Of a DNA stretch of 64,000 nucleotides, positions 11,302 to 23,460 are shown one piece after another (position 1 is the first letter of the stretch; the number at the start of each line of letters is the position of its first letter). The position numbers and the translations under genes were made by a program. Below the pieces are notes generated by a model, which was given only the letters and a program-made list of their open reading frames with translations, was not told the origin of the DNA and made no database searches. Origin of the DNA: Schistocephalus solidus (Eukaryota > Platyhelminthes > Cestoda > Diphyllobothriidea > Diphyllobothriidae); contig WEDG01007489.1 of the NCBI GenBank assembly GCA_017591395.1, positions 1 through 64,000 of the forward strand, written 5' to 3'.

Positions 11302-11759
11302 CTGCGTCGCTTGTTTTTTCTATCCCAATGGGTGTGATAGAGGAGAAGGCAAAATGGGTTTTCTAGAAAAACCACTTTATTCTCGGCCGACAGAAGACAG
11401 CGGAATCTCCGGCTCATAAACACTCGTTTATTTATTGAGCCTTGGGTGTTCTCGAACGTTCCGGTCAATGGCATGACAAAAGCGGAGAGATTTCTGGAAC
11501 CATCTGGTCTGCAACGTGGTTCGCATTGATTGGTCGCATCTCACGCTGGAAACCCCTCGCGAAAACTTCTCGAAGTTTGGGCCGCACGCATGCGTCAGGG
11601 CTTCACGCGTGCTTGGTGCAACGGCGCACATTGTTTGGTTGCCTGGTTTCCTGCGCGTCTTTCTCAGCCGGCTTGGCCTGTTTCGGCGAACGTCATCAAG
11701 TGTCCTTCCCACCTTGATCCGCGACTCGACTGCGGTTCCCGTTTCCGAAACACATACCG
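11302..11759 (-). mobile_element. Possible LTR/leader of the gag fragment
   Basis: Relatively GC-richer than its surroundings and without LINE motifs. On the minus strand it lies directly upstream of the gag-like frame, where an LTR and leader are expected, and it contains AATAAATAAACGAGTG (polyadenylation-like) near 11430. No partner LTR is visible in the window, so this is inference from position. Confidence 0.3.
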
Positions 11760-14350
11760 TCCTCTGAATCAGAATTTCAAGTGCAATATCATTATCCGAA
11801 CGGAGCTGACCAAGATTTGCTTGAACAAAGATATCCTTATTGTTGGAAACTTTAACGCAGCTAACAAAGACTGGGAAACTTGGACTGTTTTCGGGTACAA
11901 AGAATACATTCGGTCATCGTCTGCTTGCGATGGAAGGCAAAAAATTATTCCTCCAGAATGTACCGTTCAGAACATAAGTAAAGAAAGTGAAACTTGCCAA
12001 TTTTCTAGACCTCGTGTTCACCCGAGATGTGGATAATGTGCTGGACTTACAATATCTACTGCCAATGGGTGCTGGTGACCACGTTGTACTGCTCTTTGAA
12101 TATTCCATGTTCTCACAGCCTGACGCACTTGAAAAACCTGGAAACAAACATCTGGAAGGGAGATTTTTCCAGCATGCACACGCAAATCTCAGCAATACCA
12201 TGGATAACCGCATTACGGAGAACTGTGGACGAATGCGGGATAACGTTCAGCTCGTTGGTTGAAAGAAGAATTAATCTTAATTATCCCCTAAAAAGAAATA
12301 AAATTAACAATCGTCCGTTTTGGATAAACTGCAAACTTCAGGTCTACTTTAAAATAAGAAATAAGATGTGGAAGTGGTTTGGACTAGTGTGGAGTGTCGA
12401 AAACTTGCACGAATACAAACGACAACGGGGTGTATGTAAGCGTGAGGCAAACCAACTCCAAAGGAAAAATGAGCTTATCATACTACAGAACGTTTTGGCG
12501 TATCCCAATATCCTATACGGTTACAAACGCAATAACCAAAGAAATTCTGACCAGATTCCAGCACTGCAGTCCCAAAACGGAATACTGGAAACGGATGACC
12601 AAACGAAAGCCTTAATCCTCTCTCGATTCTTTCAGTCGGTATTCACTCATGAAACAAATCCACATGCGCTCCCCTGCTCAGGGCATCTACAACATGCGAA
12701 AACGTTTGAATTACAAAATAATCTCGCCCACATTGGTCTGGAGAGAATTACTCCGCCTGAAGCCTGCCAAGTCGCTGGGTTCACATAGAATTTATCCGCA
12801 TGCCCTTAGACAATTGGCCAATGTACTGTGTGAGCCGGTTTCCATGATATTCCAAAAGTCCACGGAAGAGGGCAAACTACCGCAGGAATGGACAACTGCC
12901 CTTAGCTCCTCGATCCACAAAGTAGGTTCCAAGCTGGAGTTGGAAAAGTATCGTCCCATTGGTTTAACCTGCATTTTGTGCAAGGTCATGGAAAAACTTA
13001 TTGAGACACAAATAATGAAGTATCGGGAGCAAAAGAACATATTATATGCTGCCCAGAATGGCATGTCTTACGAGTGGTCTTTACTCGCAGGAAAAATGGA
13101 CAAAAGCCATAGACAATGGCCATCTAGTTGATGGCATTTTCTTCGACTTCAGGACGGCGTTTGATAGCGAACCTCATCGGCGACTGTTAGATAAAATTTG
13201 GCAATGTGGTATCCAGGGTATTGTCTTTAAATGGATCAAAACGTTTCCTGTCATGCAGAATGCAAAATTAATTGTTGGCACCACTGAATCCAAGTGGATT
13301 ACAATAGAAAGTGGTGTTCCACAGGGTTCAGTCTTAGGTTTTCTTCTGTTTGGGTTTTTATGTAAACGACTGCACTGATAATATTGACTGTAGTGCCATC
13401 ATGATTTTAGATGATATCAAATCGGGAAAACCATCGGTTCTGATGACGACGCGCGAGCACGACAAGAAAATCTTGACAGATTGGCTCTCTGGTCAGCAAG
13501 TGGCTTCTAACGTTTAATATACTCAAAAGTGTAGTCTTACGCTTGGAATCTGGGAGAAGACGTTTCCCCAAACATCAGTGCTACCTGAACGGAATTCCAC
13601 TGGAATAAGGAAATACGCACAAAGATCTAGGTAGTTTGAATAGTGTACAACCTAATGCCATCCGAAAACTCCAAACGAGCCGCCCAAAAGACAACGAGCA
13701 TAATGCACTGGATCAGGCGCGCTTTCATAGTCTTCCCTCCCGAACTATTTTCACGGATCTTCAGTACTGTCGTTAGACCGCATTTCGAATACGAAATGCC
13801 AGCATGGATGCCCTGGATGAAGAAAGACAGTGATCCAACCGAGCAGGTGCAAAGACGGGCAAAAAAATTAGTGGAAGTTCTAAGGACCTTTTCATTTCCA
13901 GAAAGACTTATCAAGCTTAACATATTTCCTTTATCCTCTAAGCAAATGAAATGTGATCTGCTATGAACATTCCGAATTATCCACGAACATGCATGTTCAC
14001 TGAAGTCCGAAGCTTTCTTTAAGTTTACAAACATGACACACATGCGCAATCATCGATATAAGGTCAAGCACTAATGTATACGCTTACATCATTAAAAATC
14101 TCTTTCAGTCAGCGAGTGGCTGGACTGTGGAACTCACTTTCAAGCGAAATAATGACGTCGAATACCGTGGATATGTTCAAACGACAATAAGGCTGCTTAT
14201 TTTTGATAATCGGCAACCCTCCCTGCAGGACCATCTTCAGCCAACCATTAGATTAACTTCTTAATTTAAATAGATTTTTTCGTTTACTATCATAACTTTT
14301 AACTTTATTGTTGATAAACGTATTTGCATTTATGGCTCTTTATCAACTGC
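11760..14350 (+). mobile_element. LINE B3 copy, endonuclease end to C-terminus, frameshifted
   Basis: In order: DILIVGNFNAANKDWET, ANFLDLVFTRDVDN, GAGDHVVLLFEYSMF (endonuclease end with the DH pair), the linker (IPALQSQNGILETDDQTKALILSRFF), then RT: LRLKPAKSLGSHRIYPHALRQLAN, EWTTALSSSIHKVGSKLELEKYRPI, FFDFRTAFDSEPH, SGVPQGSVLG. The YADD-type box at ~13.40 kb is damaged. The C-terminal domain RPHFEYEMPAWMPW and VQRRAKKLVE follows at 13.64-13.97 kb. Frames change at least six times. Subfamily B3 is shared with 21.06-22.34 kb and 50.56-51.24 kb. Confidence 0.8.
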
Positions 14351-14639
14351 ACATTACTGCAGTTATTGCATTTAAAAATAGAAAGAAATATACGGCTTTA
14401 AACTGTTTCATCCGACAAAGCCTCATAAAGGTTCTTGCAGATTTACATAAAAAGGCCGGAATGTAAATATTTATTCTTGAACTAGAGTTAAAATTTTGTA
14501 AGTAAACTTTATTTTCAGTGAAAAATAATTTTCATTAGTTGCTATAACAGTTAAGATAATTTTTCATCCTGTACAACCTCTTTGCCAATTCTATTTTCAG
14601 TCTAAACTCGTTACCTATAAGATTTTGGCTTGCATTGCT

Positions 14640-15690
14640 TTGATTTAAACATATCTTTCAAATAGTGCCTCTCTTATTAGGCAAAACGTCTCTAGTGACG
14701 ATCTCCCTTTTGTATTATTGCCTTGAAAAATACTGATATTTGAAACTTAATGTGAAACCTCAGTCAGCGCTTAGACGCAAATGTCCTCTTAGCGTAAAAC
14801 TTCCACTACAGCAACCCACCGTAAACATGAAGAAACTTGGCCTTGATGCCCTGGAAAATTTTAATATTTTATGTCTCAATATGCTTCTCTGTTCCCGATC
14901 CTTGGTACCATTTTTGACGGAAATTTGTCTTAACCCACTTCTCAACAATGTGAGAAACTTGAGCCGTTTATAAACATGGTCACTACTGAGTCATATGACC
15001 GACATAAGAAAAGTTTCAAATTTCGTCTAAAAACGTCCCTAAGAGTAAAATCCCCCTAAACGTTGCATTCCATTTCCTTTACTCATTTGGCTTTAAATTT
15101 AAAGTCGCGGAAGCTAAAAGGTTTTCTTTCCGTTGCAAAAACCCGCCAATTCTTGTCAAACGTTTTTCGACAATTTAAGTGGAAATTATTTTCTCTAAGC
15201 TTGAGCACTCTGCTAAATATAGGAAGAAAAACAAGCTATTTATCTGTAGAGATAAAACCCCAATGGAACGTCAGGTTTCACCCTGATTAGCAAACGTGAA
15301 GCCTAGGTCTGCGTCTTCAGTACCAAAATATATTTCAGAGGTCTGACCTCTAGCTAATGCAAGCCCACAGCCCTCCGGATCAACAGGAATTTTGATTCCA
15401 CTTGAATCTTCACTAATTCACCTTGTTCCTGATTTGAGTGAAATCGTGTCAACGCCACTTCTTTCCCCTCCCAAGCAATCCTCGCCTGCTATATCTGTCA
15501 AATCTAGTAAACCTAGAAAATCCTCAGTAAATCTGAGTCATTTGCTAAGCCAGGCGTCAAAATCAGTAATTTCATCACCGATGGGAGACTTGCTTACACC
15601 TCAGCATCTAAAGCATGATGCGAACGCTCACATTAGCAATTTTATCAACCCAAAAAGTATCCAAAAATCCCCGAATAATTAAGTCTTTTA
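14640..15690 (+). mobile_element. LINE A fragments: linker and pre-endonuclease region
   Basis: Open pieces such as LGLDALENFNILCLNM and LFSLSLSTLLNIG (14.74-15.29 kb) follow the linker consensus of the A copy at 7.68 kb (ALQNFNDFML). The piece at 15.39-15.68 kb, with SLIHLVPDLSEIVS and a serine-rich tail, is followed in another frame by VKISNFITDGRL, the same passage as at ~4.06 kb. The order is scrambled compared with an intact element, so more than one insertion is probably joined here. Confidence 0.5.
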
Positions 15691-15911
15691 AGTATGTTAA
15701 CAGTTTTTTGAAATCATTTATTCTCTTTAGAAAACTAATTGCAAAACAAATTGTGGAATATTGCATAAGTAATCAAATTCTCAACTCCTCCCAACGTGGC
15801 TTTTACGCACCGCTCTTGTGAAACCTGCTAAATGTCTTTTGCAAACCTGCTTACCTCTATTCTTAATGATAATCTATCTGAGTAGTTATCTATGTTGATT
15901 TTGACAAATTG
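15691..15911 (+). mobile_element. LINE A RT N-terminal fragment
   Basis: The frame reads KLIAKQIVEYCISNQILNSS and QRGF, then SCETC in the next frame, matching the RT start of A2 near 2.9 kb. It breaks off at VIYVDFDK, right before the text switches to the start of an A1 endonuclease region at 15912. Confidence 0.65.
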
Positions 15912-16660
15912 TAGACCATAGCAATTTTGTTTCCCACCTTTCGTTTCTTCTTTCTTGTTTTATTCTCCGCCACCAAATGGTCCTTTTTTATAAATACCGA
16001 TGAGCGTAACCTGCAGCTCATGAATACGCTCAGCTTAGTTTCACTCAATGTGAGATCAGTTGTAAATAAGATGGCTGAGCTTAGAACAGTAGCCTTTGAG
16101 CTTGATCCAGATTTGCTGTGCACCACTGAATCCTCGGCTCACTCTCTTATTTCTGACTCAACGCTTGTTATAGATAATTACAAATTGTACCGGCAAGACT
16201 GCGCTGAAAAATGTGGCGGTGGTTGCCTTCTTTATATTAACTCATCCTTTGTACATTTCCCTTTTCAGCTGAACATTTCGTCCTTTTCTGGAAATGTATG
16301 CTTTGCTTCAGTCATCCTCCCACACAATAAAAAAGCGGTAATTGGCTGTGTCTACAATCTTCTGTGTTATTCTGGCAATGAAAGCGAGCTCTGTTAACTA
16401 TTTTAAAAAATTTAAGAGACCCAATTTTATGTCAAAATAATCGTGGGTGATCTTAATCTGCCAGATATTGACTGGCAGGCAAATTCCTCTCCACCAAAAT
16501 ATCAGAAATTTATCGATAATTACTTTTCAAACATGTCTCAACTAGTCATTTCAGTGACTAGAAATGATAAAATTTTAGATTTAAGTTTTACAAATGATGT
16601 CCACCCTCTCTTTATAAATTTTCATCGTGATATATTTACAACCCTACCAGCACATGGCCC
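15912..16660 (+). mobile_element. LINE A1 endonuclease domain, 3'-broken
   Basis: The 156-codon frame at 15927-16397 begins in the element's pre-endonuclease region and continues through LSLVSLNVRSVVNKMAELRT, LDPDLLCTTES, KCGGGCLLYI, FCASVILPHNKKAVIGCVYN. A second frame at 16443-16679 adds VGDLNLPDIDWQANSSPP and NDKILDLSFTNDV. These are ordered motifs of an AP-type LINE endonuclease (the E of TES and the GDxN block). One frameshift at ~16.40 kb separates them. The element stops abruptly at a G-rich decamer repeat, with no linker or RT. Confidence 0.75.
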
Positions 16661-16670
16661 CGCCAGTAGA

Positions 16671-16720
16671 GGGGGCTGAGAGGGGGCCAGACGGGGCCAG
16701 ACGGGGCCAGACGGGGCCAG
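16671..16720 (+). repeat. G-rich decamer repeat, quadruplex-capable
   Basis: ACGGGGCCAG is repeated three times after two related G-tracts, giving five runs of four or five G separated by 6-base loops (CTGAGA, CCAGAC). Such spacing is compatible with an intrastrand G-quadruplex. It marks the broken end of the A1 copy. Confidence 0.7.
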
Positions 16721-16740
16721 AAAGTGGCCAATCACAATCG

Positions 16741-17431
16741 ACTTTCAGGCCATTTGTAAAATATGGTTCGGCTTCTTGTAAAGACTGGAAGAGGTGTTAA
16801 TTATGGAATTTAAACCCATATAGGTAATATTTATAAGATGAAATACTGTTTAAGCCTAATTAAAGGGTACTTTGATGAACTGATTTTGGATGTTTTGTTT
16901 ACGTCAGCGATTAAGACACCATTTTTCTACTAAGCGCGTGCTGGCCTGCCGTGTTACTTGTACGACTGACCTGTTGTTCTCAAAGCTGCTGATACTAAGG
17001 TAGGTAATCCAGAGGGCTGGAGATGTTTTTAAGACAATGAGCCACCTTTTGTCTTTAAATTTCATTTCTTGTTACGAATGCTCTGGTTAAATGTAAAATA
17101 TTAACGGTTAATTTGGTAGCTTACTAAATCTTATATATGCCCTCATATCATTTATATATTGTGTTCTGTTGTCCGTGTACAGTAACCATGAAGCGTAAAT
17201 ATTACGGAATAAAGAGATACACCGTGATCATGCATTAATTCATTGTTGCTTTCCAGTCTCCCTTCTTACAAGCCTGAGGCTAAATGCAATAACCTCGGCT
17301 TTGCTAACACAAACCATGAATGAATAAATACTTTCGTAAGCAATCTAGATTGGCAAAGCATATTTTCAATCAACGATCCAAACTTTTTCCGTGAGCTCTT
17401 GCAGATCCTCACAGAAAAAATCCGGGCTTTT
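16741..17431. other. No gene recognised
   Basis: AT-rich sequence without LINE motifs and without an open frame worth naming. Confidence 0.5.
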
Positions 17432-17880
17432 ATAATAATAGGTTTATTGATTTGGCACTGCTTGGCGCCGTCAAATCCTTAGAACACAGGAAAAAACCTA
17501 AAACAAACTCCTCTTTTTCATTAAACACTTAAGCTTTGGTTTGTTTTGTTTTGCTTAAATAGCAGTGTTGAAATGACGAGTTTGTTTTTAAGTAAAAAAA
17601 CCTGTTTTTTTCCAAGGTTTAGAAATAGCAAAAAAATGAAGTTAAAACAGCTATACAGAATGAAAATGAATGTATCAGGGAAATAATGTTTAGAGTCAAG
17701 ACTAGTCTGTTATTGACGTTCGAGGGTATTCATTCATTTGACAGAGGTAGAAACGTCTGCGGTCGATTCGAAGGGATAGGTACTTCCAATCAGATGCGAG
17801 CGCAGTCGATTCCGGTGTGAGGGTCTGCCGAATAATTAGACTTAGTTGACTGATTGCTAAAAAGGTGAAAATAGATTAGG
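17432..17880. repeat. Dispersed repeat R2, copy b
   Basis: Near-identical to 5835-6310: it begins with AATAGGTTTATTGATTTGGC and contains GTTAGAGTCAAGACTAGTC-like text and GCAGTCGATTCCGGTGTG. It has a single copy of the 230-bp unit, with small indels (for example ATTC repeated near 17733). Confidence 0.8.
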
Positions 17881-18069
17881 AGCACGAAGAGTTCAACGGT
17901 AAGAAACTTTCAATGCAGTCATACAGTCTTCATATTTGTATTATATATCATAGTGTTGATTATGTTTGATCTAGCTGTATAAAACCGCTAGTACCATTCG
18001 TTTCATAAAGCTATATCAAAACCTAGACGTGCGGCTCATTGCACATTCGAATGACATAGAGCATTTAAA

Positions 18070-20440
18070 TGCGTCTGATTGAATGCAGTTTACATAATGC
18101 CTTCTGAACTGCTTTCTTACAGTGTTCTGAGGGCATCAAATTGGCAGTTGTTCACATGCCCAGATCTTTGTGTGTTTTTACCTCTTTTAATGCAGTGCCA
18201 TTAATAAATTACGGGTGTTTCATAGATACTTTTTGACCGGCGCTTTTGTGTAAGATCACGCACTTGGTTATATTAAACTTACGCAGTTACCTAGCCGACC
18301 AGGCACTTAGTTTGTCGATATTCGACTGTAACCCTTTTGCGTCATCAGCGCAGCTGACTTCAGTCCATATTTTTATGTCATCTGCGAACATGACAGCTTC
18401 ACAATCAAGGTCATTGAGACAGTCGTTTACGTAGATTAGGAAGAATAGGGGGCCCAAAACAGAACCCGGTGAACTACCACTTTCTACTGTTGCCCAGTCC
18501 GAGCTAGAGTTTCACACAACAACTCTCTGTACTCTGAAAGACGAGAAACTCTCGATCCAATTGAAATGGTTTTCCTCAAATTCCGACGTTTCAAATCTTC
18601 TGTAAAACAAGCCCGTGTGGTACACTATCAAAAGCCTTCTTGAAGTCAAAAAATACAACATCTACTGCATGACCCTTATCTGTGGCCTTTGTTTATTTTT
18701 CGTGCAACTGAAGGGCACTCGCTAGACAGGAATGTCCTGGATGGAAGCCGTGTTGGACATCACATAGGATTTGGTTGTTTTCCAGATAGTGAATTAAATG
18801 CCTCTTATTTTACACGCTATGCAAGTTAAACTGACAGGGCGGTAATTTTCACAGTGCAGTCGTGAACATCCTTTATAGATCGGGGCGATGAATGCACATT
18901 TCCATTCTTCTGGGAGTTTGCTTTCTTCAAAGGACTTTTGGAAAATGATGGACAATGGTAAACACAGTTCATCAGCAAGTTCTCTAAGTGCTACTGCAGG
19001 AATTCTATCCGCCCCAGGCGACTTGGTAGGCTTTATACGAAGTAATTCGGGTCTAACTATGGTCGGTGAAACGTCTAGGTCTAGGTCCTCTGTTGTGGAT
19101 GAGGAGGAGGTGGATGCGGAAAGAAAATGAGGGGTACACATTGGTTGACAAACTAGTGGAATAGCCGCAAAATTATTTGGATCTCGGGTGAAGACGGTCT
19201 GAAAGAATTTTGGAAGAAGGGATGCTTTAACCTGATTGTCGGTCTCCAGTTTTCCGTCTGCAGACCTAAGGGCAGGAATCATTTCCTGAATTCTTCTCGC
19301 TGGCTTTGTAGAGTTCCGTTATGATAATGAGATCCAGAGCAGAAGTCTGATAAGGCGAACGGTACACAACCGATATCGTCAGTGGTCTGGAATACTTAGC
19401 AGATATAGTAATGCTTAAGAGTTCCACATCGCGTAATGGAATGTGTATGTCAGCAATAGCGGTCAGCTTGCGAGTGACGTTAACTATGACTCCTCCTCCT
19501 CCTCGACTTGGTCTATCTCTCCTGAAATGCTGATATCCTCTGCGTGATATTTCAGAATCAGTTATGTCTGCAGCGAGCCACGTTTCAGTGAAAGAGATAC
19601 CGTCTGGTTTTATTTTATCCACTACGTTTCTTAGGTCGTCCAGCTTTTTGAACAGGCTTTTTACATTTGCGGAGATGCTGACAGAGCCTTCTCTTTTCTA
19701 TATGCCTTGAGAATATGGATGGACTGTCCGTCCGTTAGCATCATTTTTACATACAATTGAAGGAGATCCAAGTCATGTTTAACTCGCTTCTTTGGAATAA
19801 TTGAAGCTGACTCCGGGACCCCTATAATGACTAAATTATGTTTTCGACTCAATCGAGGGCCCATTTGTAACTCAGAGTTTTCAGCTGAGTGAGTACTGGT
19901 AACCAATTCACTTGGCCTAATATTTCCAGATGAGCCGGGTGTTGAATAGGCTGGAGCCAAATACCTGCACGAGTTGCTCTTCTTAGACCTTTTCCTCTTG
20001 GGCTTTACAAACTCAACAACTTCTTCAACATCGCATGTTGGTGCAACGTCTACCAGCGATGAAGTGATGGACGGTTAAGCCAGATTAGTGCTGTTGCTAC
20101 CCAAACTAAGTACAGGTGGAGTGGAGCAAGGACTAGCGAAAATTCGTCTGGTTTAATTGGTTCAGCAATCGCGATATGTTTTATGTGACTTGTATGTAAG
20201 CTTGAAGAAGCTATATATGAATACGAATTTTGCTTTGTGGTAGGTTTATTACGAACAGGAGCTTTTTAACCGTTAAGCAAGATATATATTTTTTAAGTTA
20301 TCTATTTCTTGTCTTAGATTGCTTTTTTCCTGCTCCATCCTTGAGAATTTCTGCTGGAGGCTGAAACACCCCGTACAAGTTTCGTCTTCGTAAGCTACAT
20401 TAGTTAAGCTTACTTAACTTTTACCCCGTTTAGTGGGAGG
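18070..20440 (-). mobile_element. LINE B copy with ORF1, endonuclease and RT
   Basis: The minus strand holds three ordered parts. 20420-19640 is ORF1. 19622-19266 is the endonuclease start (FTETWLAADITDSEISRRGY, RPSRGGGGVIVN, VVYRSPY). The text then jumps inside one reading frame region to the linker and RT at 19282-18100 (IPALRSADGKLETDNQVKA, RPELLRIKPTKSPGADRIP, EEWKCAFIAPIYKG, CENYRPVSLTCI, FFDFKKAFDSVPH). The middle and end of the endonuclease are deleted at ~19.27-19.28 kb. The C-terminal part is traceable to 18.07 kb (FINGTALKEVKTHKDLG). There are stops and frameshifts throughout the RT. Confidence 0.8.
19640..20420 (-). pseudogene. LINE B ORF1-like region with coiled coil
   Basis: Reading down from 20.42 kb: YEDETCTGCF, a coiled-coil-like run KFSRMEQEKSNLRQEIDNL, then after stops VEFVKPKRKRSKKSN (basic), and the 99-codon frame 19960-19661 with RKHNLVIIGVPESASI and DLLQLYVKMM. 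A CxxC-type start, coiled coil, basic patch and a conserved xNLVIxGxPES block fit a CR1-type ORF1 nucleic-acid chaperone. Broken by several stops. Confidence 0.6.
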
Positions 20441-21055
20441 TGACAAAAAAGGGGAATAACGATGGTTACAATTGTTTTCGGCTTGTCCATTAACTTGCTT
20501 AACAAGATCCTCTGCCAATATGGCCAGGTGGGTAGAGGCGCCGATAGACGGTCCCAAGCAATTTGTAGTGCAAATTCAAAATTAGGTCGTGGGCCAATTT
20601 TTTGTAACAATATACTTAAGGAACTTGAGTTTTGCATGTTAAAATTGCCACAAAATTAACAAAGAGTTAGTAAGGATATTTAACAATAAGAATATGAAAA
20701 TATAAGGACTCACCCTTTGGTTTCAGCTCCTTCCGCGATTGAAAGCCGATGCAAGGAGCCCACAGCTGGCGTGAGTTTCAGAAATCAGCAAAGATTGAGG
20801 CTATCAATTCCAGTTGAAAAATCCAGGGAAGAATCCTCAGCAGTATAATTTTTGTTTTTTTTTCAAGCCTCAGAATCCTTACGTCAAAGTCGAAATTTAC
20901 AATTTCATGGGGAATAAATAGACAATTATTTAATAATTTTGCAGCACCGTGTCTTCTACAATGAGGTAAAGACTAAAAACTCGTATTCTCGAGGGATTCG
21001 AAATTCAAAACCAATTTCAAACGACGCGCCAGATGGTCGACGGTCATAAGACAAA
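20441..21055. other. Little recognisable; short LINE-like text on the minus strand
   Basis: A minus-strand frame at 20637-20410 contains GPRPNFEFALQIAWDRL, which resembles the RPHFEFAxQxWRPW passage of the LINE B C-terminus but then diverges. The rest, 20.7-21.05 kb, shows no gene or known repeat. Confidence 0.35.
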
Positions 21056-22335
21056 AAAGCCAAAGACGAAGGCCCTCTAGTTGATGTCATTTGCTTTCAC
21101 TTCAATAAGGCGGTTAAAAGGCTACCTAATCGGTGACTTGTACATAAAATTTAGCAATGTTGTATCCCGGGTAACGTCGCTAATTGATTCAAAAGTTTCC
21201 TGTTATGCAGACTGCAAAACGTACTTGCTAGTGCCGCTGAATCCGTGTGGGTAACGGTCGAAAATGCTGTTCCACAGAGTTCAGTCTGAGGTCCACTGTT
21301 TTTTATTTATATAAGCGACTTCACTGATAATGTTGACTGTGATGCCATTGTGTTTGCGGATGATATAAAAATCCGGAAAATCATCAGCTCTGTTGACGAC
21401 GCGCAGAAACTACAAGAAATCCTTGAAAAATTGGCAGTCTGGTCAAGCCAGTGGCTTCTTACGTTTAATATACCCAAATATCTTATGCTTGGAATCTTGT
21501 AGAAGAAGTTTCCTCAAACACCCATACTACCTGAACGGAATTACACTTAAAGAAGTAGATAAGCACAAAGATCTAGGTATCTGGATTGTTTCCAACCTAA
21601 TGCCCTCCGAACGCTCTAAACGAGCCATCCAAAGGCGATGAGCTTCACGCACTGGATCAGGCACGCTTTTCACGCTTTCCTCCCGAACTGTTTTCACAGA
21701 TCTTCTGCTGTACTTTCGTTAGACTGCATTTGGAAAATGGAATGGCAGTGTATGCATGCCTTTGGAAAAGAAAGGCACTGATCCTATTGAGCAGAGGGAA
21801 TAGACGGGCAACTGGGAGGTGGTGGAAGGTCTTAGGACCCTGTCATATCCATAAAGACTTATAAAACTTATCATGCTTCCTACAAAGGAAAAATGAGATG
21901 TGACCCTGCCTGGAAATTCCGAATTATCAACGCACATGCCTGTTCGCTTAAAATCTGAAGAATTCTTTAAGCTAACACACGTGACTCACCTGGCGCAGTC
22001 CTTCATATAAGCCGTTAACAAACAAATGCATAGAACCAGATCAACGAAATTTTCTTTCAGTCAACGAGTGGCTCGACCACGGAACTCACTTCCATACATC
22101 GGAATACCGTGGATATGATGTTCAACCGACAGCCAGACTGCATGATTTTTGCTAATTGACGACTCTCCATCCAGGACTATCTGCATCAAAACAAAAGATT
22201 TATGCAGTGACCGTACCATCACACCGTTGATGTAAGATGTTTAACTATATGTTATGTTGTCTCTATATACTTGCATTTATAATTTCGATTGTACGTAAAT
22301 AGGGTCAAAGGGTTATGCCCGAAACCCAGCTACAA
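21056..22335 (+). mobile_element. LINE B3 copy, RT end plus C-terminus and 3' UTR
   Basis: Starts inside the RT (DVICFHFNKAVK near 21.08 kb), continues through SAVPQSSV, FVFADDIKIRKIISSVDDAQ (the FADD box is retained near 21.35 kb) and SSQWLLTFNIPK. The C-terminal part reads FLKHPYYLNGITLKEVDKHKDLGIW and SERSKRAIQRR, and decays after that. The 3' end near 22.3 kb carries AATAGGGTCAAAGGGTTATGCC, the conserved 3' block of LINE B. Confidence 0.75.
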
Positions 22336-23163
22336 AGCACACGTTGGATTTGTTTTCAAAACGCACATCCATGGCTACAAATGATGTTTCTTTCCTTAGT
22401 GAACTTTGTGATAACCGTATTTTTGGGTGTTTTAACGTTGTACTCAATAGGAAAGCGTGAATATTTGGAACGAAAATTAAAGCTCAGTGTGCGATATGTA
22501 AACCCTCATATTTCCTAGCAATTACTTTGCTGTTCTGATCCAAATACTATATTATTCCTGTATTTCGCATTTTATCAGTGCGCTGCGTTATTTTCGTCTT
22601 TGTCATAAATTCGAATTTATCGCGTGGCGACATTAATTCATGCATTTCCCTAATAGCAGTCGATGTTGCCTGTATATGTAACATCCGAGGATGTCGAGGA
22701 TAGAACACACTTTGGAGCATATCACTAGGAACAGCTTTAGCCATATGACGTTGGCAGAATCTTTAAGCACTTTCATTAGGCACACATGCATGTGTGGATA
22801 GAAGGATAGAATCAGTTTATAATAACGTAAAGGATCTATGTTAATAGTAACAACTTGTAGAAAATAAAAGAGGAGGTATAAAGAGACAAACAAATACTGG
22901 GGACCCGTTTGAGTGAGAGGTAGTCACGAATGACCAGTTAGATACCGGTGGGGAATGCAGCGCTGTTTGCAAAAGGCGGGTTAGGCTCGTGGAGATGCTG
23001 ACGGTCAGGGTTCTGCGAGCGGTACGATAACAGTAACGAGGGAGGTGTCAGCGGTAGGGAGGGAAGGAACACCAGCCATCTTCAGAGACCATGCATTTGT
23101 ATTGATCACAGGACTAGCAATTTCAGGAACTGGACCCCGGTGGATGTTTCTTGTGAAGAAGCT
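22336..23163. other. No gene recognised
   Basis: Short open pieces on both strands have no motif that I know. They may belong to the transposon remnant next door, but nothing shows that directly. Confidence 0.4.
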
Positions 23164-23460
23164 CTAGGCTGAAGTGTGTCCTTTGGCATCAAATATGTGT
23201 ACATCTATCTCGCTTAACCTTTCTAGCAACTTCTTTTGCAGAGGTTGCGATGGCTTTACGCATAATTTTTTTGCAATTTTCCGAGTAGCTTTAAATTGGA
23301 AAGGACGAATGTGTCCAGAGGCTCCATGACGCTGAACATCGTCGGCAATGTGCGTTATGCTGTGCACATTATACACCATCTGTTCCTTACCGAATAAAAG
23401 TTGGAATTTCTGCACGGCGTCGGCAGAGAGTACTGTTTAGCAAAAATCAATGGGTACCGA
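23164..23460 (-). pseudogene. EnSpm/CMC-like transposase-associated fragment
   Basis: The 83-codon minus-strand frame reads QKFQLLFGKEQMVYNVHSIT, HIADDVQRHGASGH, PFQFKATRKIAKKLC and QPLQKKLLERLSEID. The combination YNVHSLxHLxDDV, a xFxFExxLxxxK helix and KPLQQxxxRLSE is a passage I know from animal EnSpm/CMC-type transposon proteins, located after the catalytic core. The frame is open upstream only to a stop near 23.43 kb. No terminal inverted repeats or DDE core were found nearby, so this is an isolated relic. An alternative is a domesticated transposase-like exon. Confidence 0.5.

Noticed and set aside
11428..11767. Overlapping open frames on both strands near 11.5-11.7 kb as genes
   Set aside because: GC-richer sequence gives long frames in several phases at once; no motif, and the position fits a retroelement LTR or leader.
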